27,500 bases of DNA, from assembly GCA_012295275.1 (NCBI GenBank), contig CM022668.1:7661818-7689317 (forward strand). Reading direction: 5' to 3'. Within the stretch, counting starts at the first letter, position 1, and each line of letters opens with the position of its first letter. Below, piece by piece: positions 18,979-27,500 of the stretch. This DNA comes from Chrysomallon squamiferum (lineage: Eukaryota > Mollusca > Gastropoda > Neomphalida > Peltospiridae). Position numbers and translations under genes: made by a program. The notes beneath the pieces were generated by a model that did not search any database, had not been told where the DNA came from, and worked only from the letters and a program-made list of their open reading frames with translations.

Positions 18979-19200
18979 GGATCACAAACTGTTTCTGTCA
19001 ATATCATCCCATTTGCACAAATAAGCACAACTGCTCGTGTAGATAATACTATCTTGTCAAATGCCTTTATTGATACTGGCTCCAGCCTCTCTCAGTTTAT
19101 AGCACGAAAACATGTTTGGAGGAGTTAGGGGTGTAATTTCACATGAATCTTTGTCTCCAGTGAAACATGGGGATACAGTAAAGTGACAGAGTAAAAAGTA
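18979..19200 (+). pseudogene. Decayed retroviral-type aspartic protease of an LTR retrotransposon
   Basis: From 18979 a plus-strand frame stays open for 49 codons and contains FIDTGSSLSQFI, with the catalytic Asp codon at 19072-19074. A hydrophobic residue pair before D, then T-G-S-S, is the active-site signature of retropepsin-fold proteases in Gypsy-like and related LTR elements. Such enzymes act as dimers and cleave the element's Gag-Pol polyprotein. The frame then meets TAG (19126-19128), and a TGA follows four codons after it. Residues beyond the stops still have a protease-like order, suggesting point decay. No Gag, reverse transcriptase, integrase or LTR is visible nearby, so this is an isolated fragment. 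A cellular DTGSS protease of another family is a less likely alternative. Confidence 0.6.
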
Positions 19201-19674
19201 AAACTTTAAAAAAAACATTTATAAGTTTGGTTGTGGATATAATTATTTCAAAATATCTGTAGAAGATTGTGTATTAAAAGTGATGTATAGATGACTCAGT
19301 CTGTATATTTAATTTGATCACATTATCTGTTAGAAAAAATAAAGTAACTACAAATGATAAAAAGGTATGTTGTTATGTTAATTAGTATACTGGTATGTTA
19401 GTATGTTAGTTGCTATGTGTAAGTATAATGATGTATTAGTGCAGTAGACAGCTTGAATATTGGCTTTCTAGGATATTGGCTTATTGTTTATTCGTTTGTT
19501 CATCATATGTTGTTAGTGCATTGAATTACAAGTGTGTTAGTGTGTTAGATTCAGAAACTATACACATTCTTACACCTCTGTGTTCACACTTTGAAGAAAC
19601 TTCTGACAAGAACTGATCTCAGTGCATACCACTTTTCAAGCTTATGTTTTACTGCTGTGTGCCGTAACCATCAC
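19201..19674. other. Sequence downstream of the protease relic, no reverse transcriptase seen
   Basis: The first about 80 bases might continue the degraded protease after a frameshift (a TFISLVVDIIIS string in another frame). I could not find YXDD or other reverse-transcriptase motifs. From about 19370 there are repeated GTTATGTTA/TTAGTATG words, then unique sequence. Confidence 0.4.
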
Positions 19675-21215
19675 CCCCTCAACCCAAACTGACCACCCCT
19701 CTCTTCAACCTTCTCACCAACTCTCTCTTCAACCCATTCTCACTATCTCTCTCTTCAACCCATTCTCGCCATCTCTTTCTTCAACCCATTCTCACCATCC
19801 CTCTCTTCAACCCATTCTCACCATCTCTTTCTTCAAACCATTCTCACCAACTCTCTCTTCAACCCATTCTCACATTCTCTCTCTTCAACCCATTCTCACC
19901 ATCTCTTTCTTCAAACCATTCTAACAATCACTCTCTTCAACCCATTCTCATCAACTCTCTCTTCAACCCATTCTCTCTCTTCAACCCATTCTCACCATCT
20001 CTTTCTTCAAACTATTCTCACCATCCCTCTCTTCAACCCATTCTCACAATCCCTCTCTTCAAACCATTCTCACAATCCCTCTCTTCAACCCATTCTCACT
20101 ATCCCTCTCTTCAACCCATTCTCACAATCCCTCTTCAATCTTCTCACAATCCCTCTCTTCAAACCGTTCTCACAATCCCTCTCTTCAAACCGTTCTCACA
20201 ATCCCTCTCTTCAACCCATTCTCACCATCCCTCTCTTCAACCTTCTCACAATCCCTCTTCAATCTTTTCCCCATTCTCTTCAAACCGTTCTCACAATCCC
20301 TCTCTTCAACCCATTCTCACCATCCCTCTCTTTAACCTTCTCACAATCCCTCTTCAGTCTTGTCCCAATCCCTCTCTTCAACCCATTCTCACCATCCCTC
20401 TCTTCAACCCATTCTCACCATCCCTCTCTTCAACCCATTCTCACCATCTCTCTTCAACCCATTCTTACCATCTCTTTCTTCAACCCATTCTCACCATCCC
20501 TATCTTCAACCTTCTCACAATCCCTCTTCAACCTTCTCAACCCATTCTCACCATCTCTCTTCAACCCATTCTCAACCCACCATCTCTCTCTTCAACCTTC
20601 TCACAATCCCTCTCTTCAACCTTCTCACAATCTCTCTTCAACCCATTCTCACAATCTCTCTCTTCAACCTTCTGACAATCCCTCTCTTCAACCCATTCTC
20701 ACCATCCCTATCTTCAACCTTCTGACAATCCCTCTTCAACCTTCTCACAATCCCCTCTTCAACCTTCTCACAATCCCTCTCTACAACCCATTCTGACAAT
20801 CCCTCTCTTCAACCCATTCTCACAATCCCTATTTTCAAGCCAGTATCACAATCCCTCTCTACAACCCATTCTGACAATCCCTCTCTTCAACCCATTCTCA
20901 CAATCCCTATTTTCAAGCCAGTATCACAATCCCTCTCATCAACCCATTCTCACAATCCCTCTCATCAACCCATTCTCACAATCCCTCTCTTCAACCCATT
21001 CTCACAATCCCTCATTTCAAGCCAGTATGACAATCCCTCTCTTCAACCCATTCTCACAATCCCTCTCATCAACCCATTCTCACAATCCCTCTCTTCAACC
21101 CATTCTCACAATCCCTCTCTTCAACCCATTCTCACAATCCCTCATTTCAAGCCAGTATTACAATCCCTCTCTTCAATCCATTCTCACAATCCCTATCTTC
21201 AACCCATACTCCTTA
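19675..21215. repeat. 26-bp minisatellite, roughly 60 copies, with higher-order repeats
   Basis: The unit is close to CCCTCTCTTCAACCCATTCT followed by CACAAT, 26 bp, as at 20051, 20077 and 20103. Shortened units of about 22-24 bp lacking part of CCCATT occur mainly at 20120-20280 and 20500-20770. Early units (19720-20030) use CATCTCTTTC variants. Later ones carry a TTTTCAAGCCAGTAT variant spaced 78 bp (20829, 20907) and then 130 bp (21011, 21141), three and five units. Stops are absent for long stretches on the plus strand. Open frames at 19622-19924, 20360-20725 and 21027-21299 read all three phases as a 26-residue cycle (LSSTHSHHPSLQPILTIPLF). Coding is unlikely. Confidence 0.95.
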
Positions 21216-21683
21216 AGCTACAATCACCACCCCCTCAACCCATTCACCATCACCTTGCTGAACCTACACTCACATTCCCCTTCTTCAAGGCTGGTTTGAA
21301 CCGAGTTTGGCCCCATAAAATTTAATGAAAACTGAAAACCTTTGGTTAGCTGTTAATGCTCTCTTTGTTGTCTTGATCAGTTTTCTTTATTACTTTATTT
21401 ACCTCACCACAAAGTTGTTACCTTGCACCACTTCCAAAATGAAGACAAGGCTGGTTTTACTTTTTTCATTCTCCCAAAGGAAAAGTGAGTTATTTTAAGG
21501 AAATTAAAAAATTAATATTTTAATTTAATATATTTTAAAAATAATGGAATAAATAATGAATTTGTACTGTAGCATTGTGAAATAAATCTGTCTATTTATA
21601 GTTTAAATGTTCTGTAATTAAATAATTTACTTCTGAATTAAAATAAATTAATTAAATGAATGAATGGTTAATGACATTTCATT
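21216..21683. other. Unique sequence after the minisatellite
   Basis: Starts with residual TCAACCCATTCACC-type words, then AT-rich non-coding DNA. No gene found. Confidence 0.6.
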
Positions 21684-21703
21684 AAAAAAAAAAAAAAAAA
21701 AAA
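21684..21703. repeat. Poly(A) run of about 20
   Basis: Uninterrupted A at 21684-21703, next to ATTA. Confidence 0.9.
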
Positions 21704-21875
21704 TCTTTGAAAACCTCAGTTTTTGCAGGTCAGGGAAAAGATAAAGATATTTTTGGTTGACATTTTAACTAATAAATAAAACAGATTTCTTCTGATGAAA
21801 AAACATAAATAAAAAGGCCATCACTTAGAAAATTTCAAGAATAGTTTAGTAATTTTTCTATGATTGATTTCAGGT

Positions 21876-21940
21876 TATATAGACAGACAGATAAACAGAC
21901 AGCCAAACTGATAGACAACAGACAGACTGACAGACACACC
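21876..21940. repeat. Degenerate (GACA)n microsatellite
   Basis: GACAGACAGATAAACAGACA and similar words continue to about 21938. Confidence 0.88.
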
Positions 21941-22260
21941 CAGATTTATAGTTAAAGATAGAGGTTCACATAGATAATAAACAGACACACAAATAAATTA
22001 AGAAAAAACAAAAGTAAAATTTAGAATCAGAGAAAAAGAAACTGACACAATATGTACAGAGAAATACATAAGAAAGAAAATAACAGAAAACTAAAAAAAA
22101 AAAAAAAAAATAATTAAGAACATTTCTTCTGCCGACTCAGCCTTTATATATAATTTACTTGCGTAAACACGTATTAATTTAAGGGAAAAAAAAAGAAAAG
22201 AAAGAAAGAAATAAGAAGAAAAAAGAAGATGAATCGAGATTGATGAAACAGCTCGAGTCT
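21941..22260. repeat. A-rich and AAAG/AAGA-rich low-complexity sequence
   Basis: Includes an A18 run at 22093-22110 and AAAG/AGAAA words at 22185-22230, separated by a short unique segment. No gene. Confidence 0.7.
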
Positions 22261-22860
22261 TTCTTCTTCTCTGGCAAGATGATCAACAGTTTAAATTTCA
22301 TTAGCAGCGAATGGCAAGTTCTGCAAACAGACATTTCAATCACTTCGTTTAGAGTTGTGAACTTATTATAACCACTTTTTCAATATCCCATTTCTCTAAT
22401 CAAACAGTTTATCAAATCAAAGGATTAAAAAAAAGAGCAACAGAGAGATATTTTAAACAGCCAAACAAACAGTGTTGAATCTGGGCCAGAGTTAACCCTT
22501 AATGAGTCAGGAGACAAGACTCAGGTTGTCAGTGTTTTTTATTTGTAAGTTGTTTCATTATTCAACACTTTTTCAGCAGACACTTTTATTATATTATGTA
22601 TGTCTTCTGTTAATCCTTTTTCAGCAAAGGCATTAGTGCAAGTGATGATTTTACTATTATAAAATTTTATTTTAGTTAATATTGTTTGTTTGTTCATTGA
22701 GAAAAAAGATATTAATATGTGACAATTTATCGTCTTGATTTTTAACTCTTTAGCAGTTATGTTGATAAAAATATAGCTACGTTTTGTATTCTTTTATAAC
22801 TTTTAGTCCTTTATCAGCAAAATCTACAATTAAAAACTGTTTTATACTTTCACTGATTTT
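22261..22860. other. Unique sequence with weak internal repetition
   Basis: CTTTTTCAGCA-like strings recur at about 22567, 22616, 22748 and 22808 with irregular spacing. I see no convincing period and no gene. Confidence 0.5.
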
Positions 22861-22879
22861 AGAGAGAGAGAGAGACAGA

Positions 22880-22911
<32 letters not shown>

Positions 22912-23030
22912 ATAGCACAATGAGACAGAGAGGAAGACAGAAACAATGTGATGTACAAAAAGAAAATGAGAAATAGAGAAACAGACAGAGGGAGAAAAAG
23001 AGAGAAAAGAGAGAGAGAAAGAGAGTTAAT
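22861..23030. repeat. (GA)n and GACA/GAAA purine tract
   Basis: AGAGAGAG with ACAG interruptions at 22861-22911, then looser GAGA, GACA and AAAGAGAG words to about 23026. This is the only long array in the window with GA, rather than CT, on the plus strand. Confidence 0.95.
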
Positions 23031-23200
23031 TAGATATTATTTCTCAAAGTTGGAGACATTCACCACTGAAAAATACAAAAACATATATCACAGTCACAAT
23101 TTATTCTTTAAAACTGTCTTTCCAAGAATAAAGAAAATATTTCTTTTTACAGTGAATATTGAAAGAAAATAAAAAATGAATCTAAAGCTGATTCTAAGCT

Positions 23201-23452
23201 GTGACATTTCTTCTACTGAAACTAATCTGTCATAATTCAGTTGTCATTCTTGCTTTCTGGAGCAGAATTTTGTTGAGAAAATTAGATTTCTGGGGTAGAG
23301 AAATACATCATTCTGTAATCATTTTAGTAAACAAGATGTCACAAACATTTGATACATTGCAAATAGAACTTGAGGAAATAAATAGTAAAATTAGAGAGAT
23401 ATTTTCAGTCACATCACATCCAAATCTGGAAATATTAAAAGATGATATGTAG
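23201..23452 (+). other. Coding-like frame, possible exon or pseudogene piece
   Basis: An 83-codon frame runs to TAG 23450-23452. Its last part, from ATG 23336, reads MSQTFDTLQIELEEINSKIR and then EIFSVTSHPNLEILKDDM. The composition is balanced, with a plausible coiled-coil heptad pattern. A GTAGAG string overlapping the stop could be a 5' splice site, and ATTTTAG precedes the ATG. Against coding: the first half has no ATG at its start, A-rich purine DNA favours such frames, and I recognise no family. Confidence 0.25.
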
Positions 23453-23454
23453 AG

Positions 23455-23585
23455 TTTATGGTGCTCCAAAATAGTGGAGGAATTAAGGTTGAAATAAAAA
23501 ACTGAAAAATAAATATTTTGTATTTATGTGCTCTACAGAAAGTGGAGGAACTAAGATCGAAAAAAAAAGGTGAAAAACTGATACT
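23455..23585. repeat. Tandem duplication of about 67 bp
   Basis: GTGCTC...AGTGGAGGAATTAAG at 23461 and GTGCTC...AGTGGAGGAACTAAG at 23528 share order and are followed by GAAAAA-rich sequence. The first copy has TAA in the frame that stays open in the second. Confidence 0.75.
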
Positions 23586-23658
23586 AAAATTAGATAGTGT
23601 TAGTGATGTTGCAGCAGAAAGGACGAAAAGGATAGAAATTGATAAGCAGAAAAAATAA
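23539..23658 (+). other. Second coding-like patch, possible terminal exon or decayed copy
   Basis: Immediately after TATGTGCTCTACAG, which resembles a 3' splice site, a frame of 39 codons runs to TAA 23656-23658. It begins KVEELRSKKKGEKLILKLDS and ends AAERTKRIEIDKQKK. It is lysine- and glutamate-rich and could be coiled coil. It lies in the second copy of the 67-bp duplication. A further frame at about 23708-23850 (EESKKETKRMEEIENKH) has similar flavour. No homology is recognised, and purine-rich bias may explain it. Confidence 0.22.
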
Positions 23659-23827
23659 ATAAATAAAAAAACAATAATTATAATAAAAATAATAATAATA
23701 ATAACTGAAACAGTTTAATATATGAAGAAAGTAAGAAGGAGACAAAAAGAATGGAAGAAATAGAAAATAAACATACTGACAGAAAGTGTTTTTCAAGTTC
23801 TACTTTGGGTCACATCCGCACATTCTA

Positions 23828-23835
23828 TGACGTCA
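23828..23835. promoter_or_regulatory. Consensus cAMP-response element, TGACGTCA
   Basis: A perfect 8-bp palindromic CRE lies in CpG-poor DNA, about 470 bp upstream of the ATG at 24299. One such octamer by chance in 27.5 kb is not very unlikely, so function is only suggested. Confidence 0.3.
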
Positions 23836-23859
23836 GTCAAAAGTTTATTTAATAAACAT

Positions 23860-24200
23860 GGACTACATTAGATAAAAACTGATAATTCAAATATATATTT
23901 CTTGCTCACGATATCGTGGTACCACAGTGTACAATATAAAAAAACATAAAAATAGTTTTTATGAAAATCCCACACAAAAAGAGCTTTAAGAAAGTGATAA
24001 ATTTTGTGATTTTCGTATGTTAAATACCCTTCCACAAAGATTAAAACTTTTAAATGAACTTAATTTAAAAATAAAATATATTAGGATCACACACACACAC
24101 ACACACAAAATAATAATAAATAAAATTAATAAATAAATAAATAAATAAAATAAAATAAAATCAATAAAATCAATAAATCAATATGTGAAAAGTACATTTT
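23860..24200. other. AT-rich sequence with (CA)n and (AAAT)n
   Basis: (CA)n at 24089-24107 and AAAT/AAAATC words at 24117-24180. Otherwise AT-rich, no gene. Confidence 0.7.
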
Positions 24201-24252
24201 AAATTTCTTTTATTGGCATAACAGCAGACAGAAAATTCACAACTGGATAAAA

Positions 24253-24264
24253 TTTGGCGCCAAA
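24253..24264. promoter_or_regulatory. Palindromic E2F-type site, TTTGGCGCCAAA
   Basis: A perfect 12-bp palindrome with TTTGGCGC (consensus TTTSSCGC) on both strands, 35 bp before the ATG at 24299. E2F/DP factors bind this in cell-cycle gene promoters of animals. Its rarity in AT-rich DNA and its position give it weight. Binding is not shown. Confidence 0.45.
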
Positions 24265-24298
24265 ACATTCTCGATCAATTGAGTAAACATCAACAAAA

Positions 24299-24559
24299 AT
24301 GGCTGCCTACAGGAACCATGACCATTTGACATTTCAGTTACACGAGTTGAAATATTCTGATTACATCAGAGAACCAGCTCGTTTGTAGTTTATTGACCAA
24401 TGTCTTGCAAACGTGCTCAAAATATTTACAAACATTTTGCGATCTGAAAGGAAGAGCAGTTCCTTCTTCTATAAAATATTGACGTCGAGTGGCTATTTAA
24501 AGCTCAAGGACCGTAACTCTGACAGGACAGCTGAAAGAACATTCCAGAAAGATGTCTGA
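24299..24559 (+). other. Near-open 86-codon frame with one internal TAG, candidate first exon or pseudogene
   Basis: ATG 24299 lies in ACAAAAATGGCTGCC, a good initiation context (A at -3, G at +4) that also resembles the YY1 motif. It is the first ATG after an in-frame TAA at 24284. The frame begins MAAYRNHDHLTFQLHELKYS, reaches TAG at 24386-24388, then stays open (FIDQCLANVLKIFTNILRSE and onward) to TGA 24557-24559. Composition is balanced and the block holds 13 CpG at 24241-24660. It could be a short real exon ending before TAG, a gene broken by one substitution, or a chance frame. No family is recognised. Confidence 0.3.
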
Positions 24560-24864
24560 GACTTAATACGTGTCTGGGAAATGTTTGTAATAGTGGTATT
24601 TGTGTCCTGAACGAGACGGCTATACACAAAAAGAGACCGAGACATTCATGCTGCCCCCAGGCCAAATCTTGAACACAGCCAGGCTTATGAAAAATCTTTA
24701 AAACTTTTTATGTTTGTTCAAGCACTGGACACAGAAATTTGAGTTTTAAGAAAAACTAATAGTAATAAAAAAAGAAGAAGAAAGAAAGAAAACTGTATTA
24801 CATATATTTGTTTTGTTGTTTTATTATTGTTGTTGGTGTTTTTGATGACAAGTATAGAAAAAAA

Positions 24865-24866
<2 letters not shown>
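24560..24866. other. Complex sequence downstream of the candidate exon
   Basis: Relatively GC-rich and CpG-containing to about 24690, then AAAG- and T-rich. No further frame supported. Confidence 0.5.

Positions 24867-24927
<61 letters not shown>
24867..24927. repeat. (ATT)n trinucleotide microsatellite
   Basis: About twenty ATT units. The poly-Y frame across it is an artefact. Confidence 0.97.
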
Positions 24928-24931
<4 letters not shown>

Positions 24932-24983
24932 GATTATTACCATAGTTATTATTTTTTAATTAATATTTATTTAATTACTATTA

Positions 24984-25473
24984 TTGTTATTACAGTTAGT
25001 ATTGTACACGTACTATTTAATTCTAACATATCATCTACAAAACCAACTTAAACTTCATTTATATTTCAGTTGTCCATATCAAACACATTTGTACATAATA
25101 GATCAAACACTGAGGCAACCTTGGGCTATTTTCCATTACAGCTATTATCTGTGGTTTAACAACAACGGCACTGCACTCCTGTTTGTAAGAAGGTGCATGT
25201 TACAGATAGCTTTCTGCTAAATGGGAAGAATAATTGACAGAACAGATTTCACCCCAGTAGAACCCATCAATTTACACAATGCTATCTTTAAATATTTCTT
25301 CTTCTTAGATTTCACATCAAACTTAAATACCAGGTTTTTGTGCAAATGTGTTCTGAAAATTGATTTTGTGTCTCAACACAGGAGTAAAATGGATCTCCAC
25401 AGAGCAGATTGCCTGGGACATTAATTATCTGGTAGAGATTCTTAATAGCTGGCTTGTGCACTCTTTGACATTG
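24984..25473 (+). other. Stop-poor segment with overlapping coding-like frames
   Basis: One frame is open from 24984 to TAA 25422-25424 except for a single TAA at 25218-25220. Its peptide is complex rather than repetitive (QTLRQPWAIFHYSYYLWFNN; GRIIDRTDFTPVEPINLHNA). In another frame, from about 25357 to TAG 25474-25476, the reading VKWISTEQIAWDINYLVEIL also looks protein-like and follows CTCAACACAG, a possible acceptor. CTGTTTGTAAGA near 25169-25180 resembles a donor. No domain is recognised. It may be exonic, an old transposon or chance. Confidence 0.25.
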
Positions 25474-25562
25474 TGGGGGTAGTACAGTGTGTAGTGTGTT
25501 AGCTGTGCATCAGTTTTACTTTATACTTTAATATGTGATTTCTAATCTGAATGAGTGTAAAT

Positions 25563-25563
<1 letters not shown>

Positions 25564-25615
<52 letters not shown>

Positions 25616-25631
25616 GTCTGTGTGTGTGTGT
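25564..25631. repeat. (TG)n microsatellite
   Basis: Pure TG at 25564-25613 (about 25 units), a short TAAGTC break, then more TG to 25631. Confidence 0.97.
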
Positions 25632-25820
25632 TCCAGCAAGTAAGAGAAAGTGTTTGTGAATGTGCAAGTTTGTGTGTATCTATTTGGATGGACATACTTA
25701 TGTGGATGTGCATATTTATATAAATTTCTCTGAGTGCGTGTATGTTTGTATGTTTGTGTTTGTGTGTATCTGTTCACATTTGTATACATGGATCTTAATA
25801 CAAGAAATTGTGCATTTATA
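25632..25820. repeat. Degenerate TG/TATG-rich sequence
   Basis: Loose GTGTG, GTATG and TTTGTG words without a strict period. No gene. Confidence 0.7.
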
Positions 25821-25821
25821 C

Positions 25822-25877
<56 letters not shown>

Positions 25878-25934
25878 TTATACACACACGCACACACACA
25901 CATACATGTGTATATATATATATATATATATATT

Positions 25935-25999
<65 letters not shown>
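25821..25999. repeat. Compound (CATA)n, (TA)n, (CA)n array
   Basis: CATACATA, (TA)n to 25877, a CA-rich block, (TA)n at about 25912-25933, then pure (CA)n at 25936-25994. TATTTATACACACAC occurs at 25875 and 25931, showing a 56-bp internal duplication. Confidence 0.96.
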
Positions 26000-26001
<2 letters not shown>

Positions 26002-26396
26002 TTATAAATTTTTACATGATATATATTCCTCTCTCTTATTTCTACAATATTTAACTGGCCTACTTTTATCTATTGAGACTTATTTTAGAACTGAGATGAT
26101 TATGTGACCTGAACAAAATGTCCAGTGACAATTTCTGGACATCTGACCAATCAAGAGACAGGAAATTACCATTTTTCAGGTCGGAAATCAATTTAACACT
26201 GATAACGAATTGATTTGTGCCAGTTACAAACGATGTCATTTCCCTTCCCGTTTTGATGTGTATATTTGTTACATGACAGGTGATTGGTTAATTTGGCACA
26301 TGATACAGTTAACTGATTGGCTGTTAGTCAAAATGATTGGCTAGTTTAAGGATTATTCTTATTTATGGCTTATTAGTGCTTGATTTTATTTCTTTT
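26000..26396. other. Unique sequence with a CCAAT-box cluster
   Basis: Complex sequence with CCAAT at 26148-26152 and ATTGG (minus-strand CCAAT) at 26283-26287, 26316-26320 and 26336-26340. Three of these lie within 58 bp. NF-Y-bound promoters often have such boxes at 20-35 bp spacing, but no TATA or coding start follows. TTTTATTTCTTTTTTGCAG at about 26384-26402 is a good match to a 3' splice site just before the (CT)n array. Confidence 0.4.
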
Positions 26397-26417
26397 TTGC
26401 AGCTAATACAAGAAAAG

Positions 26418-26697
<280 letters not shown>

Positions 26698-26880
26698 TCA
26701 CATAGTTAAAAAAACATAATAAAATCTTTTTGTTTCTGTTTGTGAGAGAAACATCATTTTACAGCTATCAGCTACAAATGACATCTAATTATTTAAATAC
26801 AATCATCATCTTTAAAGGAAAATCTAAATCAGATAAAATTTATTTTTAATAGTGATGGCAAGAAGCATTTGTTAAAAATT
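26698..26880. other. Short unique AT-rich sequence
   Basis: Nothing supported. Confidence 0.6.
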
Positions 26881-27130
26881 CAATAAATAATAATACAATA
26901 ATAACAATTATGATGATCATGATCATGATGACCATGGTAATAAAATAATAATGCTGATAATTACCATCATCATGTTGATGATAATAGTAATGATGATGAT
27001 ATTGGTATTAATAATATTGATGATGATAATGTTGATAATGATCATAATAATAATAATAATATAATGATAATAACAATAATACTAAGAAAGAGGGAAAGAA
27101 TAACAATAATAAGAAATAAATAAAAAGTAC
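26881..27130. repeat. Mixed AAT/GAT trinucleotide low-complexity region
   Basis: AATAAT, GATGAT, ATCATG and AACAAT words intermix, with GATCATGATCATGATGACCA near 26913. It ends in AAGAAAT-rich sequence. Confidence 0.88.
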
Positions 27131-27168
27131 AAAAGAAAAATATTCTATTGTGCCACAGAACCCATTAG

Positions 27169-27288
27169 GTCATACTGTCTCCTTTCTGTGTCTACAGTTT
27201 TATTAAATTTGGACGCACACGTCTAAGAATATCGCAATTGTTAGAAAACATTTTCTCTGACAAGAAGAACGAAATTTGTGTTTTGTGA
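27169..27288 (+). other. Candidate exon after a strong 3' splice-site-like sequence
   Basis: CTCCTTTCTGTGTCTACAG (27179-27197) is a good polypyrimidine tract plus acceptor. The frame continuing after it reads FIKFGRTRLRISQLLENIFS then DKKNEICVL and stops at TGA 27286-27288. The segment contains several CpG and a balanced composition. The reading is open back to TAG 27166. It is only 30-odd codons and no family is recognised. Confidence 0.22.
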
Positions 27289-27500
27289 ACGTGACTTGTC
27301 AGGAGACAAATCTGTTATAAATATTCAGTCAAATGTGTCTGTCTGTCTGTGAGTTTCTGTCTCTGTAATATATCAATACATATACATGAGATTTCTATAG
27401 CTTGTTCACTGAAATATGAAAACTGTTTTTTTTTTCTCTCTTTCATGTACACTGATGTTGATAACAGTTTTCTAGTGTTTTAATGAAAAGGAAGGTTTAT
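27289..27500. other. Unique sequence with a short (TGTC)n run
   Basis: GTGTCTGTCTGTCTGTGAG at about 27336-27353 and a T run near 27427. No gene seen before the window ends. Confidence 0.6.

Noticed and set aside
19622-21299. A secreted repeat protein with LSSTHSHHPSLQPILTIPLF repeats
   Set aside because: The 26-bp unit reads in all three phases and the frame is broken several times by shortened units. Absence of stops follows from the unit sequence.

Overview
This window is eukaryotic nuclear DNA, most likely from an invertebrate animal. It is strongly A+T-rich and crowded with microsatellites. There are no operons, no ribosome-binding sites and no dense coding. The mixture of long (CT)n, (TATG)n/(TG)n, (AAT)n and (TCCA)n arrays in AT-rich intergenic sequence would suit a mollusc, possibly a coleoid cephalopod. 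That is an inference from texture, not from a diagnostic gene. I found no complete, recognisable protein-coding gene, tRNA, rRNA or CRISPR array. Almost all long open frames are translations of simple repeats.

Layout. 1-8540: AT-rich unique sequence broken by microsatellites: (TTTA), (CT)/(CA), (TCCA), several (CT)n, (AAT)/(AAC), poly(A) and (TTTTAA). It also holds short duplications (62, 75, 42 and 39 bp) and a CpG-enriched patch at 6364-6650. 8545-12590: three adjacent, old and strongly diverged tandem arrays with units of about 86, about 160-177 and about 44 bp. The first carries AATAAA 13 times on the + strand. 12591-16560: GAT-type trinucleotides, a higher-order TATG/TG array full of small palindromes, one (CT)n array and polypyrimidine DNA. 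16925-18712: three more degenerate arrays (about 43, 42 and 21 bp). 18979-19200: a decayed aspartic-protease fragment of an LTR retrotransposon, the only protein domain I can name. 19675-21215: a 26-bp minisatellite with higher-order structure.

22861-27500: GA and CT repeats with several short, complex, coding-like patches on the + strand (23336-23860, 24299-24559, 24984-25473, 27169-27288). The most gene-like is 24253-24559. There a perfect palindromic E2F-type site and a YY1-like ATG context precede an 86-codon frame broken by a single TAG. Whether these patches are exons of one gene, pseudogene pieces or chance cannot be settled from sequence alone.

For hypothesis-making, the main interest is structural. 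There are many independent degenerate arrays whose periods lie near multiples of 21 bp. A row of poly(A)-signal hexamers sits in a satellite. Two distant (CT)n arrays share an identical 28-bp flank. A few gene-like islands stand out in a repeat-dominated background.
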